Made by a program: the position numbers and the translations under genes
The notes under the pieces: model-generated
The model's database searches: none
What the model saw: only the letters and a program-made list of their open reading frames with translations
What the model was told of the DNA's origin: nothing
Part shown: piece after piece, positions 22,292 through 29,369 of the stretch
Position numbering within the stretch: position 1 is the first letter of the stretch
How the letters are laid out: every line of letters starts with the position of its first letter
Assembly: GCA_046349955.1 (NCBI GenBank)
Contig: JAXMBI010000024.1
Location: 1-64,000 of the forward strand
Length of the DNA: 64,000 nt
Direction of reading: 5' to 3'
Origin: JBGAPH01 sp046349955
GTDB lineage: Bacteria; Planctomycetota; Planctomycetia; Pirellulales; JBGAPH01

Positions 22292-22699
22292 TTAGACCTC
22301 CAATGCTTGGGTGACGGTGTCGAGAACAACCCGAGTGATCTCGGGCTCACGTAGTTGCGGATGGCGGGCATCGTTGCCCACGAGTGCCCGAAGCTGGCTG
22401 AAGAAGAAAGCCGAGTCGGCCCACGCCTGGCCGCGGGGTCGAAGGCGGGCCAAGTACAACAAGCTTTCGAGTGCCGGCTCGAGCTTGCAGGCGTCGAGCC
22501 ACGTCTTCGGCGGCTTGCGGCCTTCGAGTTCAACCACGAGCTGGCACACCGCGAGGTGCAGCGAGTCGTAATCGTCGAGGCCGAGTTCGGCACCTTCGCC
22601 GAAGAGGCGGCACAACCTGATTAGGTCGTGGTCACTGAGCTTGGGCAGCGGCGGCGTCCGTCGTGGACTGTCCGCGTCGCGCAGGGTAGGATCAGGCAT
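22292..22699 (-). CDS. Unknown element protein
   Basis: 135 aa. A proline-rich head is followed by a helical body (LSDHDLIRLCRLFGEGAELGLDDYDSLHLAVCQLVVELEG; LEPALESLLYLARLRPRG). Two base pairs separate it from the next gene, so they are co-translated. No family recognised. Confidence 0.55.
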   Translation of the reverse strand: MPDPTLRDADSPRRTPPLPKLSDHDLIRLCRLFGEGAELGLDDYDSLHLAVCQLVVELEGRKPPKTWLDACKLEPALESLLYLARLRPRGQAWADSAFFFSQLRALVGNDARHPQLREPEITRVVLDTVTQALEV

Positions 22700-22761
22700 A
22701 GTAAGTCTCCGTTGCCAAGGGCCGCCCGCGTCTCAAACCGGCGGCTCTTGGCGTTCTAGGG

Positions 22762-23016
22762 TTAGAAAAACTCGATCGTGTTCGTTGCTTTCCGCCGCCG
22801 TGTTCGTGGCACCTGCGCCACGGGCGTTGCCGAACGCTGGGCCTCGAAGGCCTCGACGGCTTCCCGCGAGATTCGCCAGCGCGGCCGGCTGCTCGTGGAA
22901 GTGGCCAAATTGAAGGCTCGTAGCCGCCCGGCCTTGATATGGGCCAGCACCGTTTCCGGCTTGCAGGCCCACTTAATGGCCAACGTGGGCGGCGTGTAGG
23001 ACTCCCGGCTAGGCAT
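22762..23016 (-). CDS. Excisionase-like helix-turn-helix protein
   Basis: 84 aa from the ATG at 23016, which overlaps the end of the 53-aa gene upstream. The front half is a MerR/Xis-type helix-turn-helix (YTPPTLAIKWACKPETVLAHIKAGRLRAFNL...RPRWRISREAVEAFEAQR) and the tail is basic. This architecture is usual for excisionases and small regulators of phage elements. It is the second gene behind the iterated operator at 23218 and is a good candidate for the directionality factor of the right-end integrase. Confidence 0.75.
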   Translation of the reverse strand: MPSRESYTPPTLAIKWACKPETVLAHIKAGRLRAFNLATSTSSRPRWRISREAVEAFEAQRSATPVAQVPRTRRRKATNTIEFF

Positions 23017-23170
23017 GGGACGCCTCCGGCCGGATAACACCAGCACGATGCGCCTGCTCCGAGACTCGAAGCAGGCGGCGAAGAACCTTGACCTCTTGCT
23101 CGCGGATCGCGAGTTGCTCGCGAACTTCGCGAGGGTCGGGGATTTCGATTTCATTCCGCGTGTCAGACAT
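23009..23170 (-). CDS. 53-aa coiled-coil protein, first gene of the early operon
   Basis: MSDTRNEIEIPDPREVREQL and then a helical run (AIREQEVKVLRRLLRVSEQAHRAG). Start at 23170; an in-frame extension to 23245 would run through the operator and is unlikely. The stop overlaps the excisionase-like start by 8 nt. A small dimeric regulator or structural peptide is plausible; no family recognised. Confidence 0.55.
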   Translation of the reverse strand: MSDTRNEIEIPDPREVREQLAIREQEVKVLRRLLRVSEQAHRAGVIRPEASHA

Positions 23171-23217
23171 AGTTCCAGCTCCGTCGTGTGACGATGCCGG
23201 ACTATAAAGCGGAAGAG

Positions 23218-23258
23218 GTTGCCAGATTTGGCAACACTTTAGCAACCAAACTGCAACC
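23218..23258. promoter_or_regulatory. Operator with GCAAC iterons at 11-bp spacing
   Basis: Perfect dyad GTTGCCA-GATT-TGGCAAC (23218-23235), then two more GCAACC half-sites. GCAAC begins at 23231, 23242 and 23253, exactly 11 bp apart, so all lie on one face of the helix. It sits 48 bp upstream of the 53-aa gene and is the likely control point of the early leftward operon. Confidence 0.65.
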
Positions 23259-23269
23259 GGAGAATTGCC

Positions 23270-23989
23270 CTATTTTTCAGGCGGCAAACGGCGCTCGATA
23301 ACGTCCTGCCCGCGTGTCTTCGCCCAGTTGAAGCCGACATTAGAAGCAAGCTTCCCGCTGAGTTTGTTGATGTACGGCTTGATCTCGTCGTACTTCGCAA
23401 ATCGTCCTCGACCCAGAAGGCGACCCACCTCTTTCACAGCCACTGTTTCGAGGGCCCAGATGCCGACAAATAGCTTCCATTCTTGGGGGGACAACTCTAA
23501 TTGGTAGCGAGTGCCCTTCCACCAAAAGCCCTGTCCTTGCGGCTCTGGCCCATCCCCGTGGGGTGGGGATGGGGGAGCGGGAATATTGCCTTCAGCGGCG
23601 CAGTCATTTCCCGCGAGTCGGTCTTGCTCAATCCGTTCTTCGATCGCGAGCGTGAGAATTTGGCAGCGCTCGACCAACTCAACCAACGCAACCTGTGGCG
23701 GAATTGTGTCACGACTACGACACGGCGAATACCATTCGTTGATGATCTTTCGGACCCTCAAGAATGGCTTCGGATCGAGATTCGGCATTCGACCGCCGAT
23801 CCACCCAACTAGCGAACTGGTCAGGCGGAGTAGGTCTGGCGGCTCCTGCGTGCGGCCGTGAAACAGCCATTCGTTGGGATCGCAATTGCGCCAGGAATCG
23901 ATTGTGTCTAGCTCATGGCGTACGACGTCCCGCCAACGAACGATCCCCCGCAAAACGTGCAGTTCTGCCGTCGTGTAATCCCTGGCCAT
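23270..23989 (-). CDS. Unknown element protein with possible DNA-binding C-terminus
   Basis: 239 aa. Residues 1-115 are helical and Trp-rich (VLRGIVRWRDVVRHELDTIDSWRNCDPNEWLFHGRTQ). A proline/glycine linker (about 135-152) leads to a C-terminal domain (WWKGTRYQLELSPQEWKLFVGIWALETVAVKEVGRLLGRGRFAKYDEIKPYINKLSGKL) that may be a winged helix. It is the gene immediately upstream of the iterated operator, so it could encode the factor that binds there. This is inferred from position only. Confidence 0.6.
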   Translation of the reverse strand: MARDYTTAELHVLRGIVRWRDVVRHELDTIDSWRNCDPNEWLFHGRTQEPPDLLRLTSSLVGWIGGRMPNLDPKPFLRVRKIINEWYSPCRSRDTIPPQVALVELVERCQILTLAIEERIEQDRLAGNDCAAEGNIPAPPSPPHGDGPEPQGQGFWWKGTRYQLELSPQEWKLFVGIWALETVAVKEVGRLLGRGRFAKYDEIKPYINKLSGKLASNVGFNWAKTRGQDVIERRLPPEK

Positions 23990-24116
23990 CTCGTCCTATC
24001 CTTTCTGCCAGGCCGGCCCAGCGATGGCCGCGGGGATAGGACCGCAGCACACCGCTGAACCGCTTGACCGGCGAGCTTGCAATCTCGCCGACCGTCCTGG
24101 GCGTCGCAGATCCAGT

Positions 24117-24227
24117 TTACCGCTCGACCGGGCCCTTGATCGCGAACCACGCCACCGCCACGCCGGCCGAAAGGAACGCGACCAACAGCACCGCGGCGAA
24201 CGCGCCAAGAAACGCAGACCAGACCAT
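24117..24227 (-). CDS. 36-aa single-helix membrane peptide
   Basis: MVWSAFLGAFAAVLLVAFLS, then AGVAVAWFAIKGPVER: one transmembrane helix with a short charged tail. The ATG at 24227 has AAGGGGA eight bases upstream and lies 19 bp after the integrase stop. Such tiny membrane peptides are common in phage regions (holin-like, toxin-like or regulatory); the sequence gives no further clue. The 127 bp between it and the next gene hold nothing recognisable. Confidence 0.5.
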   Translation of the reverse strand: MVWSAFLGAFAAVLLVAFLSAGVAVAWFAIKGPVER

Positions 24228-24245
24228 CGTTAATCCCCTTCGCGG

Positions 24246-25457
24246 TTAGGCACCCACCACGCGCCAGTTGTGTCCGGCGGGCACATGCTTTGCCGGCTTC
24301 GGTTTCGCTCGCTTGGCTGGCGGGAATAGCCAGGACCGCACGTAGTCAGTGACGGCTTTAATCCGTTCGTCGGCCACCTGCTCGCGGTAGACGGCCGCCA
24401 TGTCGGAAGTGCCGGGAGCATGCCCCATGACGCTGGACACAGCCACCGCGTCGCCAGCCCCTTCGCCGATCGTCTGGAACGTGTGCCGTAGGGCGTAAAA
24501 GTTGAGGCCCGGCCGCTTGATGCCGAGCTTCGTGAGCAGCTTGGTCATCTCGGCCGAGAGCGGCGACGATGCCGTATCCTTCGCCCACCGCATGCCACGC
24601 TTCGTAATGAACACCAGGCCGGCGTCGGCAGGGTCTTTATGGTCCTGCCGGTTGGCCAGTGCATCGCGGATCGCCTCGACCGTTTCGGGCCACAGCTTGC
24701 ATCGGCGCGGAATCGCTGTCTTGGCCCTGGGGAATTCCAACCAACCCGCTTTCAGGTCGAGCGCCTTGGTGGGCAGCGTGCCAATGTCTGTGTTGCCCAG
24801 GCCGCAGTTGATGCCCAGCAGGATCATCGCCTTGAGTTGCGGCGTGGCCGCGCCCAGCATCGCCGTCAGCTCATCCGCGGTGAACATCCGCGGGCCCTTC
24901 TCGTTGCGGGCTTGGCGAATCGCCTTGCGGCTGGGTCGCTTGAATGCCTGCCCATAGCGAACCTGCTTCTCGATCAAGCCTGAGTCGAAGGCGTACTTGA
25001 ACAGCACGCGGCAACGCTGAATCTCATTGCCCAACATCACGGGCCCCCACGATTTGGCCATCGTGGCCCGCAGCGCCTCGAAGTCGTCGGCGGCGAGGTC
25101 CGACACCAGGCGGGACTTGCCGAACTGCTTGATCACTCGCTCGCAGGTGTCCCGGTAGTCGCGCCACGTGCGCTCTTTGATCTCGCCGGCATCGGCCAGC
25201 AGCCGCTTGCTGGTCAGGAAACGGTTGCACAGGTCGCGGACCGTCAGCCCTTCGCCCTGCACACGCGGGGTGCGGTTGGCGAGCAGATCGTCTTTCTGGT
25301 CAAGCCACTTCGCCAGGGCCCCGTCGGGGTCATCCCAGCGGCCGAAGTACAGCAACTTGCCGCGAACCTTCTTCGCCCACCAGCCGTTTTGATGCGGAAA
25401 CAGCGGGAAATCCGCCCTCGGCTTCCGTGGTTTCGTCTTTCTAGTTACTTTGGGCAT
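24246..25457 (-). CDS. int: Tyrosine integrase of the element
   Basis: 403 aa. Basic arm-binding N-terminus (MPKVTRKTKPRKPRADF) and an Arm/AP2-like segment GWWAKKVRGKLLYFGRW, core-binding domain about 68-160, catalytic domain about 185-375. Visible catalytic residues are R324 (YALRHTF), H346 (VMGH) and nucleophile Y357 (AAVYREQ). The first catalytic Arg, usually in GLRxxE, is Asn here (NCGLGNTDIG), and the HxxR His is Tyr321; to my memory planctomycete integrases often share this GLGN form. It starts 100 bp from the tRNA it has rebuilt, the standard place for an integrase, so it should be the enzyme that inserted the element. Confidence 0.9.
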   Translation of the reverse strand: MPKVTRKTKPRKPRADFPLFPHQNGWWAKKVRGKLLYFGRWDDPDGALAKWLDQKDDLLANRTPRVQGEGLTVRDLCNRFLTSKRLLADAGEIKERTWRDYRDTCERVIKQFGKSRLVSDLAADDFEALRATMAKSWGPVMLGNEIQRCRVLFKYAFDSGLIEKQVRYGQAFKRPSRKAIRQARNEKGPRMFTADELTAMLGAATPQLKAMILLGINCGLGNTDIGTLPTKALDLKAGWLEFPRAKTAIPRRCKLWPETVEAIRDALANRQDHKDPADAGLVFITKRGMRWAKDTASSPLSAEMTKLLTKLGIKRPGLNFYALRHTFQTIGEGAGDAVAVSSVMGHAPGTSDMAAVYREQVADERIKAVTDYVRSWLFPPAKRAKPKPAKHVPAGHNWRVVGA

Positions 25458-25535
25458 CCGATGTCATTCCGGGCTGGCGGGTGTCGAAACGGGTGTCGAA
25501 CCCATCCTACGCGGTTCCTGGCAGCGTTCAAGAAA

Positions 25536-25552
25536 CCCTGTAAATTACAGGG
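25536..25552. promoter_or_regulatory. Perfect palindrome between integrase and tRNA
   Basis: CCCTGTAA-A-TTACAGGG, 5 nt upstream of the tRNA 5' end and 79 bp upstream of the integrase start. The equivalent site at 8314-8330 keeps the dyad with paired substitutions. Candidate integrase/excisionase binding site or operator for int. Confidence 0.6.
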
Positions 25553-25556
25553 AATC

Positions 25557-25595
25557 CGTGCCCGTAGCTCAGTGGTTAGAGCAGCCGACTCATAA
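25557..25595 (+). repeat. attR: 39-bp direct repeat overlapping the tRNA
   Basis: Exact copy of 8333-8371. Here it continues into the 3' half of the tRNA, which is chromosomal. The element side therefore supplies the 5' half and promoter region of the tRNA now in use. Confidence 0.88.
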
Positions 25596-25630
25596 TCGGT
25601 TGGTCCTAGGTTCGAATCCTGGCGGGCGCA
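25558..25630 (+). tRNA. tRNA with anticodon CAT (Ile2 or elongator Met)
   Basis: 73 nt without encoded CCA. Acceptor GTGCCCG pairs with CGGGCGC over all seven bases (one T-G), discriminator A. D-arm GCTC/GAGC, anticodon stem GCCGA/TCGGT around loop CTCATAA (anticodon 25591-25593), variable loop TGGTC, T-arm CTAGG/CCTGG with loop TTCGAAT. Not an initiator tRNA, since the first pair is matched and the three G-C pairs of the initiator anticodon stem are missing. The stem context GCCGACTCATAATCGG and the D-loop resemble tRNA-Ile2, whose C34 is converted to lysidine, but elongator Met cannot be excluded. Confidence 0.92.
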
Positions 25631-25956
25631 CTTCTGCTGCACGACCTTTGACAGGCCGCCGCGGCATAACTAGCCTAAAACCAAAGGGTTACGGCTTTAT
25701 TAAGGTTGCACTGGCCGCCACTCTGGGGGTGCAAGTCGACACAAGGCTTGCCGCAGCAAGGTTTTCCGACACAATAGGGGCTCGCTTTGAAATAGCGGCG
25801 TTGGCGGGGATCGACTTTGGGCAGGGTCGATTTTGAGTTCGCCAGCCGTGGCAGCGCTCGAGCCCGGCGCCATGCGAGCCCCCGGAGGGGCCGTCTCGCA
25901 GGCCTTGGGGGAGAGGCATTCCTCTGGTTCCCTCTCTTTAAGGATCCTCAACCAGC
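25631..25956. other. Gene-free stretch between the tRNA and the sugar-nucleotide cluster
   Basis: No gene with coding character. It should contain the tRNA 3' processing region and the promoter of the operon that starts at 25957 (AAGGA lies 12 nt before that ATG). A short GCTTTATTAAGG AT-rich patch near 25690 is the only notable composition change. Confidence 0.5.
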
Positions 25957-26955
25957 ATGAGCAGCAAGCGAATTCTGGTCGCTGGCGGCGGCGGTTTCAT
26001 CGGCGGACACCTGGTGGCTCGGCTCCGCGAGCTCGGCCACAAGCAGATCCGCAGCGTCGACTGCAAGCCGTTCGAGGAGTGGTACCAAAAGTTCGAAGAC
26101 GTAGAGAACGTCGTGGCTGATCTCGAGGGGCGCGCCGCCTGCGACGCCGCCTGCCAAGGCGTGAGCGAAGTCTACAACCTGGCCGCCGACATGGGGGGCA
26201 TGGGCTTCATCGAGAACAACAAAGCCCTCTGCATGCTCAGCGTGCTCATCAACACGCACCTGCTGCAGGCGGCCAAGGAGCAGGGGGTCGAGCGGTTCTT
26301 CTATGCCTCGAGCGCCTGCGTCTACAACGCGGACAAGCAGCGCAACGAAGACGTGGTGGCGCTCAAGGAAGCCGACGCCTACCCCGCGATGCCGGAAGAC
26401 GGCTATGGCTGGGAGAAGCTGTTCTCCGAGCGGATGTGCCGGCATTTCCGCGAAGACTTTGGCCTGACCACGCGCGTGGCTCGCTTCCACAACGTCTATG
26501 GTCCCTTTGGCACGTGGGAAGGGGGCCGCGAAAAGGCCCCGGCCGCCGTCATCCGCAAGGTGATCCAGGCCAAGGAGTCGGGCAAGCACCAGATCGAGAT
26601 TTGGGGCACGGGCAAGCAAACCCGCAGCTTCATGTACATCGACGACTGCGTGGAAGGCATCCTCAAGATCATGCACAGCAAGATCGAGGAGCCGATCAAC
26701 CTGGGCTCGAACGAGCTGGTGACGATCAACGGCCTGGTCGACATCGTCGAGAAGATCGCCGGCATCAAGCTGGAGCGCAAGTACGACCTGACCGCCCCCA
26801 AGGGGGTGAACGGCCGCAACAGCGACAACACCAAGATCCAAGAATATCTCGGCTGGGAACCCGGCATCGCCCTGCGGGACGGGATGAAGAAGACCTACGA
26901 CTGGATCTACAGCGAGTATCTGGCCAAGTACGGCGCGGTGCAGGCGGCCCGCTAG
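25957..26955 (+). CDS. NAD-dependent sugar-nucleotide epimerase, GDP-mannose 3,5-epimerase-like
   Basis: 332 aa extended SDR. The Rossmann motif is GGGGFIGGHL; the catalytic triad appears as SSACVY with downstream YGWEK (Tyr and Lys). The NMGGMGFIENN-type segment (DMGGMGFIENNKA), DAYPAMPEDGYGWEKL and FHNVYGPFGTWEGGREKAPAA are features I know from GDP-mannose 3,5-epimerases and close relatives. It would act in the cytoplasm on a GDP- or UDP-sugar. First of three same-strand genes (epimerase, glycosyltransferase, epimerase) that probably make an exopolysaccharide or surface glycan. The exact substrate is not certain. Confidence 0.85.
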   Translation: MSSKRILVAGGGGFIGGHLVARLRELGHKQIRSVDCKPFEEWYQKFEDVENVVADLEGRAACDAACQGVSEVYNLAADMGGMGFIENNKALCMLSVLINTHLLQAAKEQGVERFFYASSACVYNADKQRNEDVVALKEADAYPAMPEDGYGWEKLFSERMCRHFREDFGLTTRVARFHNVYGPFGTWEGGREKAPAAVIRKVIQAKESGKHQIEIWGTGKQTRSFMYIDDCVEGILKIMHSKIEEPINLGSNELVTINGLVDIVEKIAGIKLERKYDLTAPKGVNGRNSDNTKIQEYLGWEPGIALRDGMKKTYDWIYSEYLAKYGAVQAAR

Positions 26956-27001
26956 TTTTATCACGGCGCGCGGCGCCGGTCGCAAAGCTTGTCGTCCGGT
27001 G

Positions 27002-28297
27002 ATGTGCGCCATGCCTGAGCGATCCTTGGAACCGCTGATCCTGGTCATCAGCCAGGTCTATGTTCCCGATCCGGCCTCGGTGGGCCAGCACATGGCCGAC
27101 GCCGCTGAGGCGCTGGTCGATCGGGGCTATGCCGTGCGGGTGCTCACTTCGGCGCGGGGCTACGAGAATCCGCAGGTTCGCTACGCGTCGAGCGAACGGC
27201 GGGGCGGCGTCGACATCGTGCGGCTGCCCCTCTCCTCGTTCGGCAAGCGCACGATCTTGCAGCGACTGCTGGGGCAGGCGCTGTTTCTGTTGCAGGCGGT
27301 GGTCCGCGGACTGTTCGCGCCCCGGTTGGCCGCTGTGCTGGTCAGCACGTCGCCCCCCATGGGTTCGGTCGCCGCGCTCCTGATCTCGTTCGTGCGCGGC
27401 GTGCCGATCAAGTTCTGGCTCATGGACATGAACCCGGATCAGCTCATTGCGTTGGGCAAGGTCGGGCCCCGCAGCTGGCCGGCGCGCGTGTTTCGCGCGC
27501 TGAATCGCCGGCTGTTCGCCCGCGCGGCCGACGTCGTAGTGCTCGACCGCTTCATGGCGGTCCGCGTGCGCGAACAGTATCAGCGGATCGGCCGCATGGA
27601 GGTGCTGCCTCCCTGGCCGCACGAAAGTGCGCTCGAACCGGTCGAGCATGCGTCGAACCCGTTTCGCCAGGAACACGAACTGGGCGAAAAAACCGTCGTC
27701 ATGTACAGCGGCAACCATAGCCTGGCGTCTCCGCTGACGACGCTCGTGCAGGCAGCACTGGCTTTGCAGAGCGATCCGCGGTTCGTCTTCCTGTTCATCG
27801 GCGGCGGGCACGGCAAGCGCGAGATCGACGAGGCGATCCGGGACCACCACCCCGCGAACATCCGCTCAATGCCTTACCAGCCGCTTGAACAAATCCGCTA
27901 CTCGCTCTCAGCGGCCGACGTACATGTCGTTGCCTTGGGGGACGACATGGTGGGCATCATCCATCCCTGCAAGATCTACGGCGCCATGGCGGTCGGACGC
28001 CCGGTGCTCCTTCTGGGGCCGCGGCCCAGCCACGCCTCGGACATTCTCGACGAGTACGGCATCGGCTGGCACGTAGCGCACGGAGACGTGCCCGGCATGA
28101 TCGACGCGCTGCGAACCGTGGCCGCAACGCCGCGGGAAACCTTGCGTCAGATGGGTGAGCGGGCTCGAGCCGCCGTCGATGACCGGTTCAGCAAGGAGGC
28201 GCTCTGCAGCCAATTCGTTGACGCCGTGGTGCGTGACCTGCCGAAACCCGTGACCGCTGCCCCGTCGGTCGGCGTGTCGACGCCGGCCCAGGTGTGA
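27002..28297 (+). CDS. Glycosyltransferase family 4 protein
   Basis: 431 aa from the ATG at 27002 (GTG at 26999 and ATG at 27011 are alternatives). GT-B fold of the WbuB type: an N-terminal domain with PDPASVGQHMADAAEALVDRGYAVRVLTS, and a C-terminal nucleotide-binding domain with VVMYSGNHSLASPLTTLVQAA, FLFIGGGHGKREID and VALGDDMVGIIHPCKIYGAMAVGRPVL. It transfers a sugar from a nucleotide donor onto a lipid- or glycan-linked acceptor at the cytoplasmic membrane face. It lies 46 bp behind one epimerase and 46 bp before another, so the three genes form a unit. Confidence 0.87.
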   Translation: MCAMPERSLEPLILVISQVYVPDPASVGQHMADAAEALVDRGYAVRVLTSARGYENPQVRYASSERRGGVDIVRLPLSSFGKRTILQRLLGQALFLLQAVVRGLFAPRLAAVLVSTSPPMGSVAALLISFVRGVPIKFWLMDMNPDQLIALGKVGPRSWPARVFRALNRRLFARAADVVVLDRFMAVRVREQYQRIGRMEVLPPWPHESALEPVEHASNPFRQEHELGEKTVVMYSGNHSLASPLTTLVQAALALQSDPRFVFLFIGGGHGKREIDEAIRDHHPANIRSMPYQPLEQIRYSLSAADVHVVALGDDMVGIIHPCKIYGAMAVGRPVLLLGPRPSHASDILDEYGIGWHVAHGDVPGMIDALRTVAATPRETLRQMGERARAAVDDRFSKEALCSQFVDAVVRDLPKPVTAAPSVGVSTPAQV

Positions 28298-28343
28298 TCA
28301 AAGCATCAAACCTGGGATCAGGCGCGAGAGGACAGGCGAATCG

Positions 28344-29369
28344 ATGAAGGTTCTCATCACCGGCGGCGCCGGCTTCATCGGTCAATACTTTGGGCCGGCG
28401 CTGGCGGCGGCGGGGCGCGCCAGCGTGTCGCTCGATCTCGCTCCCGCCGCCAATCCCGCGGCGCCCGTGACGCTGGGAGACGTTCGCGACCGATCGGCGC
28501 TCGAGACCGCGCTCGCAGGTTGTGACGCCGTCTTGCACCTCGCCGCGGCCCACCACGACTTCGGCATCACGCGCGACACTTTTTTTTCCGTGAACGAGGA
28601 GGGCGCCCGCACGCTCACCGCGGCCATGGACGCGGTGGGCGTACGCGAGCTCTGCTTCTCCTCCACCGTAGCGGTCTACGGCGACGCACCGCCCCCCTAC
28701 GACGAAACGAAGATCCCCGCCCCGAATACTCCCTATGGCGCCTCGAAGCTGGCGGGCGAAGCCGTGTTCCGCGCCTGGACCGAACGCGGCGAGGGACGCC
28801 GCTGCCTGGTGATCCGACCCACGGTCACCTTCGGCCCAGGCAACTTCGCCAACATGTACAGCTTGATCCGCGAGATCGATCGCGGCCGGTTCCTGCGCGT
28901 GGGCCAGGGAACCAACATCAAGAGCCTATCCTACGTCGAGAATCTCGTCGCCGCCACGCTCTACCTTTGGTCGCGCCCCGCGCGGGGCGCCTTCGAGGTC
29001 TTCAACTACATCGACAAGCCCGACCTTACGAGCGGACAGATCGTGGCCGCCGTGTACGAGGACCTGGGCAAACCGCTCCCCAAGCTCGCGGTGCCCTATC
29101 CGATCGCGCGGGCGCTCGCGCTCCCCTTCGACGCCGTGATCGCCGCCACGGGGCGCAACCTGCCGATCTCCTCGGCGCGGCTCAAAAAGCTTGTTCTCAG
29201 CGAAACTCGCTACGAGGCCGACAAGGTGCGCGCGGCCGGCTTCGTTCCGCCGGTCGACTTGCGCGAAGGGATTCGGCGAATGGTCGCTTGGTACCAAGCA
29301 TCAGGCAAGAGTCAGTCGCAGCGCGTGTCGTTGCCGCCGCCCGACATCGTTCGCGCTGGCTCCAGCTAG
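28344..29369 (+). CDS. NAD-dependent epimerase/dehydratase
   Basis: 341 aa extended SDR. Motifs: TGGAGFIGQY (NAD binding), LHLAAAHHDFG, FSSTVAVYGD, YGASKLAGE (Tyr and Lys of the active site) and IRPTVTFGPGNFANMY. Most like UDP-glucose 4-epimerase-related enzymes; the substrate is unknown. The last gene of the glycan cluster; its stop overlaps the end of nadA on the other strand by 4 nt. Confidence 0.85.
   Translation: MKVLITGGAGFIGQYFGPALAAAGRASVSLDLAPAANPAAPVTLGDVRDRSALETALAGCDAVLHLAAAHHDFGITRDTFFSVNEEGARTLTAAMDAVGVRELCFSSTVAVYGDAPPPYDETKIPAPNTPYGASKLAGEAVFRAWTERGEGRRCLVIRPTVTFGPGNFANMYSLIREIDRGRFLRVGQGTNIKSLSYVENLVAATLYLWSRPARGAFEVFNYIDKPDLTSGQIVAAVYEDLGKPLPKLAVPYPIARALALPFDAVIAATGRNLPISSARLKKLVLSETRYEADKVRAAGFVPPVDLREGIRRMVAWYQASGKSQSQRVSLPPPDIVRAGSS

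Larger units (their letters stand above)
8333..25595. mobile_element. Phage-like integrative element in a tRNA(CAT) gene
   Basis: Bounded by a 39-bp perfect direct repeat (8333-8371; 25557-25595) that equals the 5' half of a tRNA up to the anticodon loop, so strand exchange probably took place in that loop. The interior encodes an intact integrase at the right end, two further tyrosine recombinases at the left, excisionase-like proteins, a family A DNA polymerase, small terminase, a prohead-protease-like frame, an NYN nuclease and many small unknown genes. Large terminase, portal, major capsid and tail genes were not recognised. Host-type genes resume on both sides. A phage satellite or a degraded prophage are the two readings. 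Confidence 0.85.

Noticed and set aside
8333..25595. CRISPR array or known restriction-modification genes as cargo
   Set aside because: No regularly spaced direct repeats and no methyltransferase, endonuclease or Cas motifs were found in the element; the NYN protein is the only nuclease-like candidate.
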